Shown piece after piece: positions 1-9,900 of a stretch of 64,000 nt of DNA. Location of the stretch: NCBI GenBank assembly GCA_963922205.1, contig CAWUHX010000161.1:248001-312000 (forward strand), written 5' to 3'. A program made the translations under genes and the position numbers. This stretch comes from Romanomermis culicivorax. Its lineage: Eukaryota; Nematoda; Enoplea; Mermithida; Mermithidae. Each line of letters starts with the position of its first letter. Positions within the stretch are counted from its first letter, which is position 1. The notes below the pieces were generated by a model, which saw nothing but the letters and a program-made list of their open reading frames with translations, had not been told where the DNA came from and searched no databases.

Positions 1-67
1 CGGAGGTGTATTCGGTGGCTGAGCATGGCGAAGCTAGAAGCGCGGCCAATGGCATAAAAGAAGTTAG

Positions 68-328
68 CTATTGGAACCAGTCTCCATCCACCTGTAAAAA
101 ATTAAGAATGGTGGAGGGGTGATAACGGTAATGGGTACCCTGATAAGTTCGCTCGCGCAATGGCTGATCAGCGGCAACGCTTTCGATCCACACATCGTCA
201 ACTTTGTGACGGATCGGTAGCAACGCGGGGTCATCGTATTGAATTTGATCTCGGATAGCCAATTTGTATATCGGGGAAACTGGGAAGTTGAGAAGTTCAA
301 TGATCCATTCTGTGAGGTTACTCTTCAT
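68..328 (-). pseudogene. C-terminal segment of the retrotransposon's third ORF (after a TAA stop)
   Basis: An 86-codon open stretch in the same frame as the exonuclease-like segment just upstream on the minus strand. Only the TAA at 398-400 separates them, and the codons between that stop and the ATG at 328 also read openly. It therefore looks like the C-terminal continuation of one broken protein. The sequence is rich in charged and aromatic residues (LPIRHKVDDVWIES, YRYHP) and I recognise no domain in it. It could instead be a separate small ORF. It ends at a stop at 68-70. Confidence 0.5.
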
Positions 329-397
329 AGCCGAGGTGACAGCTGCTGGAAGGCGTTTCGGGTCATCAAAAATTGATCGCCGTTGTAGGGGCGGATC

Positions 398-1501
398 TTA
401 GTCGTTGGAAACGTCCGGTGATTTGTTCCACTCATCCTTCTGTTTCTTTTTCTTCTTCTTGGGCACTTTCGGGGCTGTGTGCAGCTTTGGATGAGTGGTA
501 GGCGTCAAGACTTTGACGCTGCCAAAACCGTTGGGCACGGTTCCTAAACAAAAAGACTGACCGTGGTCGGAGGATGTGCAATCGTACATGAAAAGTTTAT
601 AAGCCCAAAGAACTTTGTCTCGCATAATGGCGGGAAGAGCGACTTGCGATATAGTGGGATACACTTGATTGGTGGAGTCTGGAGGTAAAACATCCGACAA
701 CGCGACGTTGTGAACAGCGGCGATGATTGTCTCGGCAAGGTGGTCGATTTCGGCAGCGTCCAGCGAGTCGTGGGGAAACAACGCGGGGACGTTGTAGACA
801 TCGGGGATGAAGCCATAATGACTGAAAGCCAAGAACAACAACAGCGGATAGTAAGCGTCGAGGGCCGCATAGGCAAGGACGTCTGATTGCAGGAACGATG
901 TCGCTGGGTTGTTGAAAAATCGCAAAGCGGCTGGGAATCGTAGCATGAGTTTGGAAACGTCCAGCGCCCACATGGCCGAAACGGTGTCTTTCAACGTATG
1001 TTTTTTGGGAAAGAATCCAATTCTTTGAGCCAGCTCGTATAGCCATGGGGAGATATCGATATTTCGGATTATGCAGTATGCATCAAAATGGATCGCTTTT
1101 ACTACGGGATCTTTATTCTTCTTTTGACGGTCAGTCCGGAATTGGGTACCCAAAAGAGCATATATTCTCACCCAGTCGTCGGCTCCATCGAAAGAAACTA
1201 CGATGGTGTGTTTGCCGTCGACTAGGGAGAATAGTGCAGTCCAGTCTTCCGGGGTAGTGGTGAAAGTTTTGAAAACAAACATCATGCTGTTAGGAAACGC
1301 GAGTTGCACGTACCGTGGATAGCTGGACGCCGTGGAGTCGGCTGGCATAGGCACAGTAAACTGAAAATGCTTCATGTCCACGGCCATGATTGATTCTGTG
1401 TCGAAACCGATGAGAGTGTAGCCGTGGAAGTTTAGTGTGGGTTGGGCGGCCAAGGCCTGCCCCAAACTTCCGGGTGAAAGAAATATCGGCGGCGGCAACA
1501 C
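398..1501 (-). pseudogene. WRN/RNase D-like DEDDy 3'-5' exonuclease domain carried by the retrotransposon
   Basis: An open stretch of 367 codons. The 3'-5' exonuclease fold of the DEDDy group (WRN, EXD2, MUT-7, RNase D) is recognised from three motifs. Exo I is FDTE (D34, E36). Exo II is SFDGADDW (D108 or D109) in the position of the WRN GDQW motif. Exo III is YAALDAYY (Y211, D215), close to the YAATDAY of WRN. The intervening HTLKDTVSAMW matches the helix before Exo III. All four metal-binding acids and the tyrosine appear present. A lysine-rich insert (about 122-131) lengthens the Exo I-III spacing, and the end is a KKKKKK tract. Such enzymes trim DNA or RNA from the 3' end. It lies downstream of integrase, where env sits in other elements. 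The first codon is GTG, directly after a TAG stop, so this is the middle of a longer broken protein, not a true start. A captured host gene fragment is the alternative. Confidence 0.78.
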
Positions 1502-1516
1502 CTTTGGAGGTCGGGC

Positions 1517-2179
1517 CTACATAGAGATGTGCCACGATTCCAAATCGGCGGCGCGGATCAAGCATTTGACGTTGTTCTCTTGAACAAGAGCGAGCGCGAT
1601 ATTTGACATATGACACATTGGGCACCAAATCAAGAGAGCAAGATGGAGGAAAAAGGATGATTTTAGGGTGAAACCAAGAGAAGTATGTGGCGTTGCATGC
1701 GATTCGAAAAGAGGAAACACGCTCTCGAGAAACAGTGGCTTGGGCGGCGATGTCACTTTGACGGGCGCATCTTGGCAACAGGACCGGGCTACAATAGCGG
1801 GATAATGAGAGTTGTCATATGTGGGAGTCAAAGCAGCAGCCGGTCGTGGTGTAGCAAGTTACCAGAACTTGAGGATGACGGGATCCCGGCGGCTGACCAT
1901 TGGTTTCTGGCGCGGTGCTACAGAGTGGGGGTTCCCATGGGGTCCCAAGCAAAAGAGCATGCAAGAATAGAAGCAAAAGAAGCGTAAAAACATAAAAGTA
2001 CCCTCGCAGGTGAAGCTTAAATTGTTTTGATGGGGCTGCTGCTCTGCCCAGCGTACGTACCATTCGTTGACGTTGATGGATTCTCGGTATGGTGGGGGCT
2101 CGTTGGCCGTGGAGGTAGACGCGGTCGACGGGGTTGTCATTTTGAAAAATAGTTCTTGAAGAGCGGCTGGAAAATGCAA
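1517..2179 (-). pseudogene. N-terminal part of the retrotransposon's third ORF, broken by stops
   Basis: Two open stretches (2179-1859 and 1831-1517) lie in the same frame as the exonuclease-like segment and are separated by a TAA at about 1859 and a TAG at 1517-1519. A likely initiator is the ATG that begins MTTPSTASTST, about 36 bases inside. It is followed by a proline/serine-rich stretch and a hydrophobic run (FMFLRFFCFYSCMLF) that may be a membrane segment or a short intron read through. A CPMCH motif precedes the exonuclease domain. I recognise no family here. Whether the whole region was one protein or was spliced cannot be settled from one copy. Confidence 0.45.
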
Positions 2180-2658
2180 CTATTGCGGTTGGAAGCGAAA
2201 AGTAGAAATGAAATAGTAAAAGAATAAGCCGCTGAAAGGTGAAGAAAGTGTAAAGTAAGAAAATACAACACTACAGTTACGAAAAAGCAACACAAACACC
2301 ACTATGTTAATGGGGACTAAAATCAACCTTTCCCAATTAATCTTATGAGAGTGATAGCAGCCAGGGTCAGGCGGAAATAAACCGAATGGCCTCGCGCTGA
2401 ACAGAACCTAACATTAAAGAAGAAATCCCCTCCTATGGTAAAAGTGTGAAGACCGGGGAGGTGTGTAATGCGATGTTGTAGAATCGGTGAAGTTTGCTGG
2501 TGGTGAACGGTGCGAGGGGAAACTACTGCTCGGGGGATACGTGACCTGCATCGCTGTCTCGTCAACAAGGTCGCCATGATCTAAATTAAACAAATGTGAA
2601 AATTATGTACAACTCGGCGTGATTAGCGCCATATCACAAAGAAAAATTTCAAAGCAAA
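2180..2658 (-). other. Retrotransposon spacer between integrase and third ORF
   Basis: About 480 bases with no convincing coding frame. This is the region where a subgenomic or spliced leader for the third ORF could lie. I compared it by eye with the LTR at 9383-9900 and saw no similarity, so it is not the 3' LTR. Confidence 0.5.
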
Positions 2659-3510
2659 CTATTGGCAGCGGGAAGTGTGAGGCAGACGCGGTCCACCTGT
2701 TTCGAGTTCGAACGCTTCTCTGGCTGGTTGCAGTATGAATGGTTTCAAATGCATCATGAAGACGGTTTGCAGTCGGGGGGGCGCATCAATTGAATCGATG
2801 GTGACTACATTTTCGGCTGCACGAGATGCGTCCGTGATGAGGAAGGGTCCAATGAAGTCTGGTTGGATTTTGTTCGCCTTGCGTGTATTGGTCAAAAGAA
2901 CAAGGTTGTTGATGGCGAAGTCACGTTTTTGGGCTTTTCGGTCGAAATATTCTTTGCTGACTGCGGCTGCTGAATCGAGATTGGCTTTTATCTTCTCGTG
3001 CATCTCAAGTTGCGCTTGCCTGAGAATATGCTGGTGAGCATCGTAATTTAGTGGCAATGTGAGTCGGCGGGTGCAGTCGTAGTCGAAGGTAATGCGCGGT
3101 TCGTAGCCTCGTAATAAGCTGAAGGGTGAATGGCGCGTAGCTGTATGCGGCGTGGCGTCGTAGGTGAATACGGCGTATGGCAAGTATCGCTCCCAGTTGT
3201 CCGGATCGTTGGCGGTGTACTTCTTCAGTTGGGCGATCAACGTTTGATTGAAATGCTTGACCATTCCGTTGCACTGGGGGTGGTATGCCGTTGTTTTGAC
3301 TTTTTGTATCTTGAGTAGGTCCCAAATATCTTGCATAAGCTTTGAGGTGAAACATCCACCTTGGTCCGAGAGAAGAACGAGCGGGCTACCATGCGTTAGG
3401 ATGACGTTGTTCACGAAACATTCCATGATTGTTGAGGCTTTTTGGTCAGGTATTGGATGCGTGGAAACCCATTTGGTAAAATAATCCTGAAAAACAATAA
3501 CGTATGGGCG
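2659..3510 (-). pseudogene. Retrotransposon integrase, catalytic core and C-terminal part (defective)
   Basis: An RNase H-fold integrase (DDE) core joining cDNA to host DNA. The second catalytic Asp is present in LLSDQGG, and the HPQCNGMV segment is the family's HPQ-NG motif. The catalytic Glu that should follow shortly after is a Lys (MVKHFN, codon AAG), and the next residue is His where Arg is usual, two adjacent G-to-A type changes. The C-terminal part ([18 protein letters not shown], then FIGPFLI) matches the Gypsy integrase C-terminal domain with its GPF motif. A one-base deletion near 3510 shifts this part out of the gag-pol frame. The stop is at 2659-2661. Confidence 0.9.
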
Positions 3511-3854
3511 TTCTCACCTACCGGCGAAATATTGATGATATTGGTTGCCACGATCTCAAAAGGGTGTTTTGGTTGAATCGGCAACAGCCGCGGAGGCGGT
3601 GACATTCGCGGTGTGGTCAGTTGACAAATCTTGCAGGTTTTGATCCAGTCTCGAACATTATCTTCTATGCGGGGCCACCAAAAATGAGTTTTGATGGCTG
3701 CGAGCATGTGGTTTGACCTTTGGTGGTTCAAGATTTTTGCCCCGTGGAATTGGTGTAACGTTTGGTCAACCATGGATGCCGGGACAACTAGTTGGCGGTT
3801 GTCTTTAATCTGGCGATACAAAAGACCATCTTCGGTGAAGAAAACTGGAGGGTG
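3511..3854 (-). pseudogene. Retrotransposon integrase, HHCC zinc finger and start of core (defective)
   Basis: The N-terminal zinc-binding domain of integrase: [16 protein letters not shown] followed by [16 protein letters not shown] and [10 protein letters not shown] gives the H-H-C-C ligands and the FWWP signature of Gypsy integrases. The core starts at [17 protein letters not shown]. The first catalytic Asp expected in this motif is Asn (codon AAT). It is in the gag-pol frame and is cut from RNase H by a TAA at 3855-3857. Confidence 0.88.
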
Positions 3855-4574
3855 TTATGCGGCCTTAGCTGTTTGGAGGGTAGCGATGATTTTGGTGATG
3901 GCAGGGTCGGCGGCTTGTGCTTGTTTCACCTCCTCATGGTAATGGCTTGGGCTGGGGGCGGCGTGTAGTCGGGGATCAATGGCATTGAATTGGAGAGTGT
4001 GGGTTGACTGATGGTCTTTTTGGTCATTGCACGAGTGACGGCGTTGACGTCCGCGTCGACTTCCGTGGGCGGCGAGGCCGCTGCTGGGAGTATATCGGGT
4101 ACCCTTTAGTCGGGGGCTGATATTGCGCCAGCAGGGTTCAACCTTGTAATCGTAATCTTGGAGGTTTATCGCAAATCGTTGAAGGCGCGAGTTTCGGTGT
4201 TTTTCGTCTTTGAGCCATTCGAGGGGCTTGTGGTCGGTGCGGACAATAACTTTTTGGCCATACACATAGTGGCGGTACATCCGGAAGCTGTAGACAATGG
4301 CGAGGCATTCACGCTCAGTTGTACTGTAGCAGGTTTTGGCATCGGTGAGTACGCAGCTGTTGTAGGCGATGACCCATTGATCCTTTCCGGTCTCCTGGTA
4401 CAGGATTGCTCCAATGGCGGTCCTGCTGGCATCGGTTTGGATAATGAATTGAGCTTTTCCATCATAGACCGGGTAGCGGTGAAAAGGCAATGACGTAAGG
4501 GCTAACTTGATACCTTCAAACGTGGCGTGGTGTTCGTCCGTGGCAATATATTGGGCGTCTTTTCGTAGGAGTCC
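3855..4574 (-). pseudogene. Retrotransposon RNase H domain
   Basis: Follows RT in the same frame. Motifs seen are QTDASRTAIGAIL (first catalytic Asp), TERECLAIVYSFRMYRHYVYG (catalytic Glu), VRTDHKPLEWL (third Asp) and LQRFAINLQDYDY, all typical of the Ty3/Gypsy RNase H. It would degrade the RNA strand of the RNA-DNA hybrid during reverse transcription. A TAG at 4575-4577 separates it from RT and a TAA at 3855-3857 from integrase. Confidence 0.9.
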
Positions 4575-5540
4575 CTACAAAGGACTGGACAAAGTCGCCA
4601 GGTTCGGGATGAATCCCTTGCACCATTGGACTAGACCTAGAAAACTTTGCATACCTTTTTTAGTCTTCGCATATTCATATTCGGCGATGGCCTTGACTTT
4701 CTCCGGATTGGCAGCAATTCCACGGGTGCTAAGAAGATGTCCCAAAAATTTGACTTGTGGCAGCAGGAATTCACATTTGTCAGGCCGAAGCGTGAGGTTG
4801 GCTGCGCGGAGGGCGTCGAAAACGATTTGTAAATGCTGCAAATGTTCTTCGAATGAGTTTGAAAAAATTATAATATTGGCGATGTAAACAAGGCAGATCT
4901 TCCAAATATATGGGCAGAGAATTCTTTCCATTAAACGTTGGAATTCAGCGGGTGCGTTTTTCAAGCCGAATGGCAAAACTTTGAATCGAAACAAACCTTC
5001 TTGGCAGATGAAGGTTGTTTTATCGCGCGAGTCAGGGTCGAGGGGTACCTGCCAGTACCCAGCTTTGAGGTCCAGCGTAGTGAAGAATTTTTCTTGTCCC
5101 ATGGTGTCCAAATAATCATCAATGCGCGGAATTGGAAATTTGTCGTTGGGCGTGACGTCGTTTATTCCGCGATAGTCGACAACGGGTCTCCATGAGCCAT
5201 CTTTTTTCTTTACCAGGAATAGCGGTGCGGCCCAGGGTGAGCGGGATGGTTCAATAAAATCATTGTCGAGAATTTCTTGGATATGGCGGCATACAATCGG
5301 TCTTTGCTCCATCGCGGCCTGGTAATAATGGTGGGAAACTGGCCTTGCTGTGCCAGTGTCAATACTGACGGTCAATTCACTAGTGATAGTGGGTTTGTCA
5401 CTGGGCAGGCTGAAGAGTTTACAGTTCTGGCGAAGCATTGAAAGGGCGTTTGCTTTTGTGCACCAGTGACATAAGTCTTTTCGATCATCTTGTTCAGGGC
5501 GAATGCCAGTTTTTGTTGCTCGGTGTGGCAAGGGAATCAC
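4575..5540 (-). pseudogene. Retrotransposon reverse transcriptase (active site lost)
   Basis: 321 open codons. Family motifs in order: [21 protein letters not shown] (about 95-115), [11 protein letters not shown] (118-128), [15 protein letters not shown] with the motif A Asp (157), [16 protein letters not shown] (189-204), and [11 protein letters not shown] (265-275). The catalytic motif that should read Y-x-D-D is YIAN (219-222): both aspartates are replaced (GCC and AAT codons), so the enzyme would be inactive. It begins in the protease frame after a second frameshift near 5540 and ends at a TAG at 4575-4577. Confidence 0.93.
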
Positions 5541-5937
5541 TTATCAAGGGTGGCGGGTTCATGGTCGGTCAAGTCGGGGTCTACGGCAGGGGTCGCTACT
5601 TGACAATCGACGGAGGGTTCTGCATGACCTAGCATGTGTTTTGCCATTGTGATAAGCTGGTTCCGGTGGAGTTTGATGCTATTCGGCATATTATTGATGA
5701 AAAGTAGTGGACAGCGCCGGTTAGTGACATTGACTATTGCAGTTTCTATTGGGAGCTTGGCGGCTATGCTGCTAGTGGCTAACGGTTGCACGATCACGTC
5801 TGGAGTTGTCGCTGTTGTCGTAGGGAAAACGGTGCTGTTGACCCATTGTTGGCAATGTGGCGAAATCGAAGTCGATACTTGGGCGACGAGGAAAATTGGT
5901 TGGGCCGGCTCGGTAACCTCCAGCTGGGGGGGGGGGC
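5537..5937 (-). pseudogene. Protease-RT linker segment of pol in a shifted frame
   Basis: An open stretch in a frame different from the protease and RT segments that flank it. It includes NSIKLHRNQLITMAKHMLG, which resembles the segment before RT in Gypsy polyproteins. The frame changes at the homopolymer 5928-5937 (ten or so G on the plus strand), so an indel there, either genuine or an assembly error, explains the shift. Confidence 0.7.
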
Positions 5938-7550
5938 GATTGGTGTGGGCTAGGTTGAGCTTGTCGAGTTGGTTGTTGAGCCTCGATTTCTTCTGGTTGG
6001 CTGAAAATATCGAAGTTACCATCGTAGAAGCTTACTCGCTCTTCTTCAGGGATTTCTTCCAGAATGTTATCATTCGCGGCATTTAAGAACAATTCTCTTT
6101 GGGAGCGGACCGAGGCGATTACTTTGAGTGGTAGCTTTACGTCTTGGATCTCAATGTAATTTTCTTTGAAGTTCAAAATGGCGTGGATATTCGGGTGTGC
6201 AAGGAAATCGGTGCCGATGATACATTGATCATTTCCGTCGTCGTCGAGAATTACACACTTAATCATGTGTTCACCGAATGCCGATTCCATTGTAAGGACT
6301 ACTGGGCCATGAGGGTTGACAACAGCGCCATCGGCTACTTTGATTTTTCCGCAAATCAGGAGTTGAAGCAATTGCTTGTCGAAAGTGCGTTTGACTAATC
6401 CTGAGGACAATACGGAGCATTGGGCACCGGTGTCGATGAGTGCATGTGCTTTGACGGCTCCGAGCTTGATGGGAATTTGGAAGGCTCTTGTAGAGGCGTA
6501 TTTGCGAATGAAAGTCTTTGAGGATGGCGTGAGATTGTCGATTTGGCAGACGGACGAGCGGATGTGGCACGGGTCTTGAAAAGCGCGGCCTGTCGCGTTC
6601 CAACAGACTATGCCGGGGCTCACAATCGGTGCGGTGGATGCTATTTCTTTGGACGGGATGACCATATTAGCAGCGGAAGTCGATTGATTGATAGCACCCG
6701 TTTCGAGGGCGGGCGTGGATACGGCAGTGGGCCGTGGTAACGGGGCTAGGGCTAGTTGTAGCTTGGAGGATTGAGAACTGGCGGGCGATGAATTTGTAGG
6801 TGTTGTAACATATGGGGCCGGCACATCATTGTAGTGAATATGTTGTTCCCATGGCGCCGGGAATTGATGGTTCGGGTAGACGGCGTAGGTATTCTGAACA
6901 AAATCATTTGGGCGCTGTATGGAGTTACCTTCATAAAAATAATTTCGCGCGCCGTGGGTGTAGTTTGTGCCTCTTTGAGATGGTGCTCCGCGGCGAGGTC
7001 TCCAATCGCATTGGCCACGAATATCGTTCGAATTGGTCCGACAGTCGGCTTGCCGTGAATGGGCAGCGTAGGTTGGGCAGTTGGGCTCTTGCTGAGTTAT
7101 TTGTTGAGCATTTTGCTGCTTGAGCCAGATGCAATTTTTGGTGTTGTGGGTGCGGGATTTGTGGGCGTCGCACCAAAAACCTGTGGGTTGCGTGGTGCAA
7201 GTGCAGTCTCGGCTTGCAGATCGATCGAAATGATTTGCGTATGGTTCTCGGTTTTGTGATTCATGGTGAGGGTTCTGTTGCCGATTGCTGGGTAAGATTT
7301 CCTCCGGGTGTTGGCGAGATTTTCTTTCTTCATAGTCGCGGTCGAATCTTTGGATCAATTGTTCTAAAAGCAGTTCCCTATGCAGTGGCGGTTTCGGAGG
7401 TTGTTCGAGCGGCTGCAGTTGGAAAGAGACGAATTTAGTGGGCGGTGGTACTGAATTTTGGGGTCGGCGGTCGGCGGAAAGGGAGTGCTCGTGATAGCAG
7501 TTTTGAGGGCGGTCCATGCTATGGGGGCGTTCAAAATGGCAGTCAAAAGG
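5938..7550 (-). pseudogene. Retrotransposon nucleocapsid zinc knuckle and retropepsin
   Basis: Counting from the Met-like codon at 7517, a C-x2-H-x4-H-x4-C knuckle (CDAHKSRTHNTKNC, 116-129) marks the nucleocapsid, followed by a long glutamine, asparagine and proline-rich linker. The aspartic protease follows: HALIDTGAQCSVLS (DTGA at 362-365) and CIIGTDFLA (432-440), the second loop of the retropepsin fold. The enzyme would cut the gag-pol polyprotein. The segment is in the gag frame; a TAG at 7551-7553 and a TGA at 7605-7607 break the link to gag, and the frame is lost at the poly-G run at 5928-5937. Confidence 0.88.
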
Positions 7551-7604
7551 CTACAGAGACTTTGGCGATTGCACTTCCGGATCGGCTTGGTTCACGAGGA
7601 TGGG

Positions 7605-9371
7605 TCATTGCGCAGTTCCGATTTCGGCTTTCGTTGCATTGAGGACACTACGGGCTTTAGCTACGGCGTTGGCCAATTGTTGGACATTCGTAAAACTTTT
7701 CGCTTGTTCCCCTATTGTTAATTGATAGAAAACAGGCATTTTTGTCAAAAAACTGTCAATTACTTGTTTGTGCCGAAAGGTTTGGTCTTCATGCTGATAC
7801 AATAATTGTACATAAGTCATTACCTTACTCAAAAACGTGGCGGGCTCCTCTTCGACTTCGGGGGTGATTGACGCGAGCTCGCGTTTGAGAGTCATTTGAT
7901 TGCAATCCGGGGCTAATTGGAACATGAGCAGATTTTTGGCGTCTTTGTATCCCGCCATGTCTTGGATCATATCGCTCGGCGTATCGCGGGTAAGTTGGCG
8001 TAGTGCGCTCATCTTTACATGGTTGGAGGCGTCGTATCCAAGGCGAATGAAGAAGCGTAATAGAGGTTTATTCGTTGTGGCGCCATCAATAATCAACGGG
8101 TGCATATTGCCGACAATTGTTTTGATGCAGCTATCTTCTTCCCGGTGAGATGTACGCGGCATTTCCTACCGAGGCTGCAGATGGTCATAATAATCGTCTG
8201 GCGGATAATCAGAGAAGCCAAAATGATTTGCCGCGGACAGTTGATGTCTTTGAGGCGCGGAACGGGGTAATTCTTCTTCGCCGCATGCGGTACGGGAAAA
8301 TTCGTTATTGTATAGGGTATCCGGTGACGGCGCTTTAGGTTTGACCTGGTTAGGCAGTCGACCAATGACCTGAGCCGGTTTGGTTTCACGGAGAGTTTCG
8401 TTTGGGATGTAAATACCTCGCGTTTCCTCGCCATGAAACCGTGAGGACACCGGCGGTGGTCTTGGTGTGGGCGGATTACGCACATTAGTTGCGGCGGCGG
8501 TCGTCCAAATCAATTGTTGCATTTGTTCTGCGAGGGCAGCGAAGCGCGCATTTGTAGCTTTAGTTTGTTCTTGAATTTTGCGTTGGATGCGTAGTTGTTG
8601 AGCTTGAAATTGATTGGAAATGGCGCCAATAATTTGATCAATCGTTTGTACCGTAGGGACATTGTTGGTTATACGTGCGGCGGCGGTGCTGAGTTGATCC
8701 AACGCATCACGTGCTTCGATTCGAAAATTATGAACTTCATTAGCATTTGTGATTGCTAGGCTGCTGCGGTAGTTGCTTGTCGAAGCGCGGGTGGTGGCTG
8801 GGGCCTGCGGTGGATCAATATTGATGGAGGATTCGGAAGAGTCGGTTCTGGCGACGGTTTGATCATTGCTACCTTGGGCAGCGGTGCTTGGCGGCGGTAT
8901 TTGTGATATGGCCGGCGCGTTAGGACAAATGATGGCGGCAATGAGAGGGTTCTGATTTAGAGACAGCGGCGCTAGTGAATTGGCTGTCGCCGTGGTTGCA
9001 GGAATGAGGGGTGCTTGTGGTTGTGCGGTCCCGTCCAATGCAGGAGTACTGAAAGTAGACAAGGGCGGATTATGGGGCGGGAGGCTTGCTGTGGGTACTG
9101 CTGATGATTGCGCAATATTCGTCAGCCGCAGCAATAACATTTGATCAAAACTCAAAGCATGGCGTGCAGCTGTGGCGGTGTTGGGAGAGCTGGACTGCGA
9201 CGGGAGGCGCGTGAAATCGGGCGGCGTATGGCTTACCTTTAGCATCTTTTTCCGCAGGGTATAATAACCTTTTTTGTAACCTTGGGCGCAGCTGCGGCGA
9301 GGTCGAATTGTGAAACTTTTTGGCGTGTTCGTATGCAACGCAACGGTGGGGAAAGAAAGCGTACAATCCAA
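7605..9371 (-). pseudogene. Retrotransposon gag (capsid region), broken by one stop
   Basis: Two open stretches in one frame (9371-8166 and 8162-7605) interrupted only by a TAG at 8166-8168. The first part is low-complexity (Ala, Thr, Ser, Pro) with a helical stretch including [19 protein letters not shown]. The second part ([50 protein letters not shown]) has the helical pattern of Gypsy capsid proteins. The first in-frame ATG is at 9245; the frame is open back to near the primer-binding site, so the start is uncertain. Gag would build the particle that houses reverse transcription. Confidence 0.8.
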
Positions 9372-9381
9372 GCGGTCACCA
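9364..9381 (-). promoter_or_regulatory. Primer-binding site for minus-strand DNA synthesis
   Basis: On the minus strand the sequence TGGTGACCGCTTGGATTG begins one base after the CA end of the LTR. TGG is the complement of the CCA end of a tRNA, as expected for a PBS. I cannot name the tRNA from the sequence alone. Confidence 0.6.
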
Positions 9382-9382
9382 G

Positions 9383-9900
9383 TGTTGTATTTTAAGATGG
9401 GTCGGCTAATGATGAGTCACAGGCAGGATTGGGATTCCAGGGTTCGTCCTTAATGTACGTGTTTCCCACAACCATGTTTACCCGATTAACTTAACTGTTT
9501 GTACCTAAACCCGACACTAATTATCCCACCAATTAAGGAAAAAGATGAGTTTTCCTTAATTGTCTCCCTTACTGCGTAGAACTGGAAGGAGAGAATTTTC
9601 TACCTTTATATTACGCAATAAAAACAAACAAAACTTACGTACAAAATGAAAGCGGGCGAGAAAAGTAAATAATCAACTCCCACGCACTGGGACGAGGAAA
9701 GGAGGCTGCGTGGTGGGAGGTGAGGAGTGGCGAAATATAGTAGTGGCCGGCGGGGCTCACACTTAGTATATAAAACATACAATAATAATAAAAAAGAATA
9801 ATAATGGAGAGAGACCAGTGCACGCGTACCGACGTGCGCTACAGTAAGACGGCTGCTGATGGTCCGAGTTGCTCGCTCCACTTGCTACCTGCGGGCCTCA
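9383..9900 (-). repeat. 5' LTR of the Gypsy-like element (518 bp)
   Basis: The block starts TG and ends CA on both readings, lies directly before the PBS, and ends exactly where the base composition drops to the AT-rich flank. On the minus strand it carries a TATA-like motif about 130 bases into the LTR. The partner LTR is beyond base 1, so the boundaries rest on TG/CA, the PBS and composition, not on an LTR pair. Confidence 0.6.
9767..9774 (-). promoter_or_regulatory. TATA-like motif in LTR
   Basis: Minus strand reads TTTTATATAC inside the putative U3 part of the LTR, with GC-rich sequence downstream. Position and sequence fit a core promoter of the element. No expression evidence is available. 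Confidence 0.4.

Larger units (their letters stand above)
1..9900 (-). mobile_element. Ty3/Gypsy-like LTR retrotransposon with extra exonuclease ORF, degenerate, 3' end outside window
   Basis: Reading the minus strand from 9900 downward gives 5' LTR, primer-binding site, gag, CHHC zinc knuckle, retropepsin (DTGA), reverse transcriptase, RNase H, integrase zinc finger and core, then a further ORF with a DEDDy exonuclease domain. The order PR-RT-RH-IN is that of Ty3/Gypsy elements. GC content is clearly higher than in the AT-rich DNA that begins at 9901. Nearly all gag-pol segments share one reading frame, separated by single stop codons, so the intact ancestor probably had one gag-pol frame. 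This copy has stops in gag, RT/RNase H and the third ORF, at least three frameshifts, and altered RT and integrase active sites, so it cannot move by itself. The left LTR is not seen, and coding sequence runs nearly to base 1. Confidence 0.93.

Noticed and set aside
544..1046. Overlapping minus-strand frames of 110 and 149 codons in other frames of the exonuclease segment
   Set aside because: They are shadows of the exonuclease-like frame, with Arg/Cys/Ser-rich composition and no motif.
2180..2658. 3' LTR between integrase and the third ORF
   Set aside because: No similarity to the 5' LTR region at 9383-9900 when read side by side; boundaries TG/CA not matched.
5634..6086. 150-codon plus-strand frame opposite the protease-RT linker
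   Set aside because: Antisense of pol; Trp/Cys/Leu-rich shadow composition.
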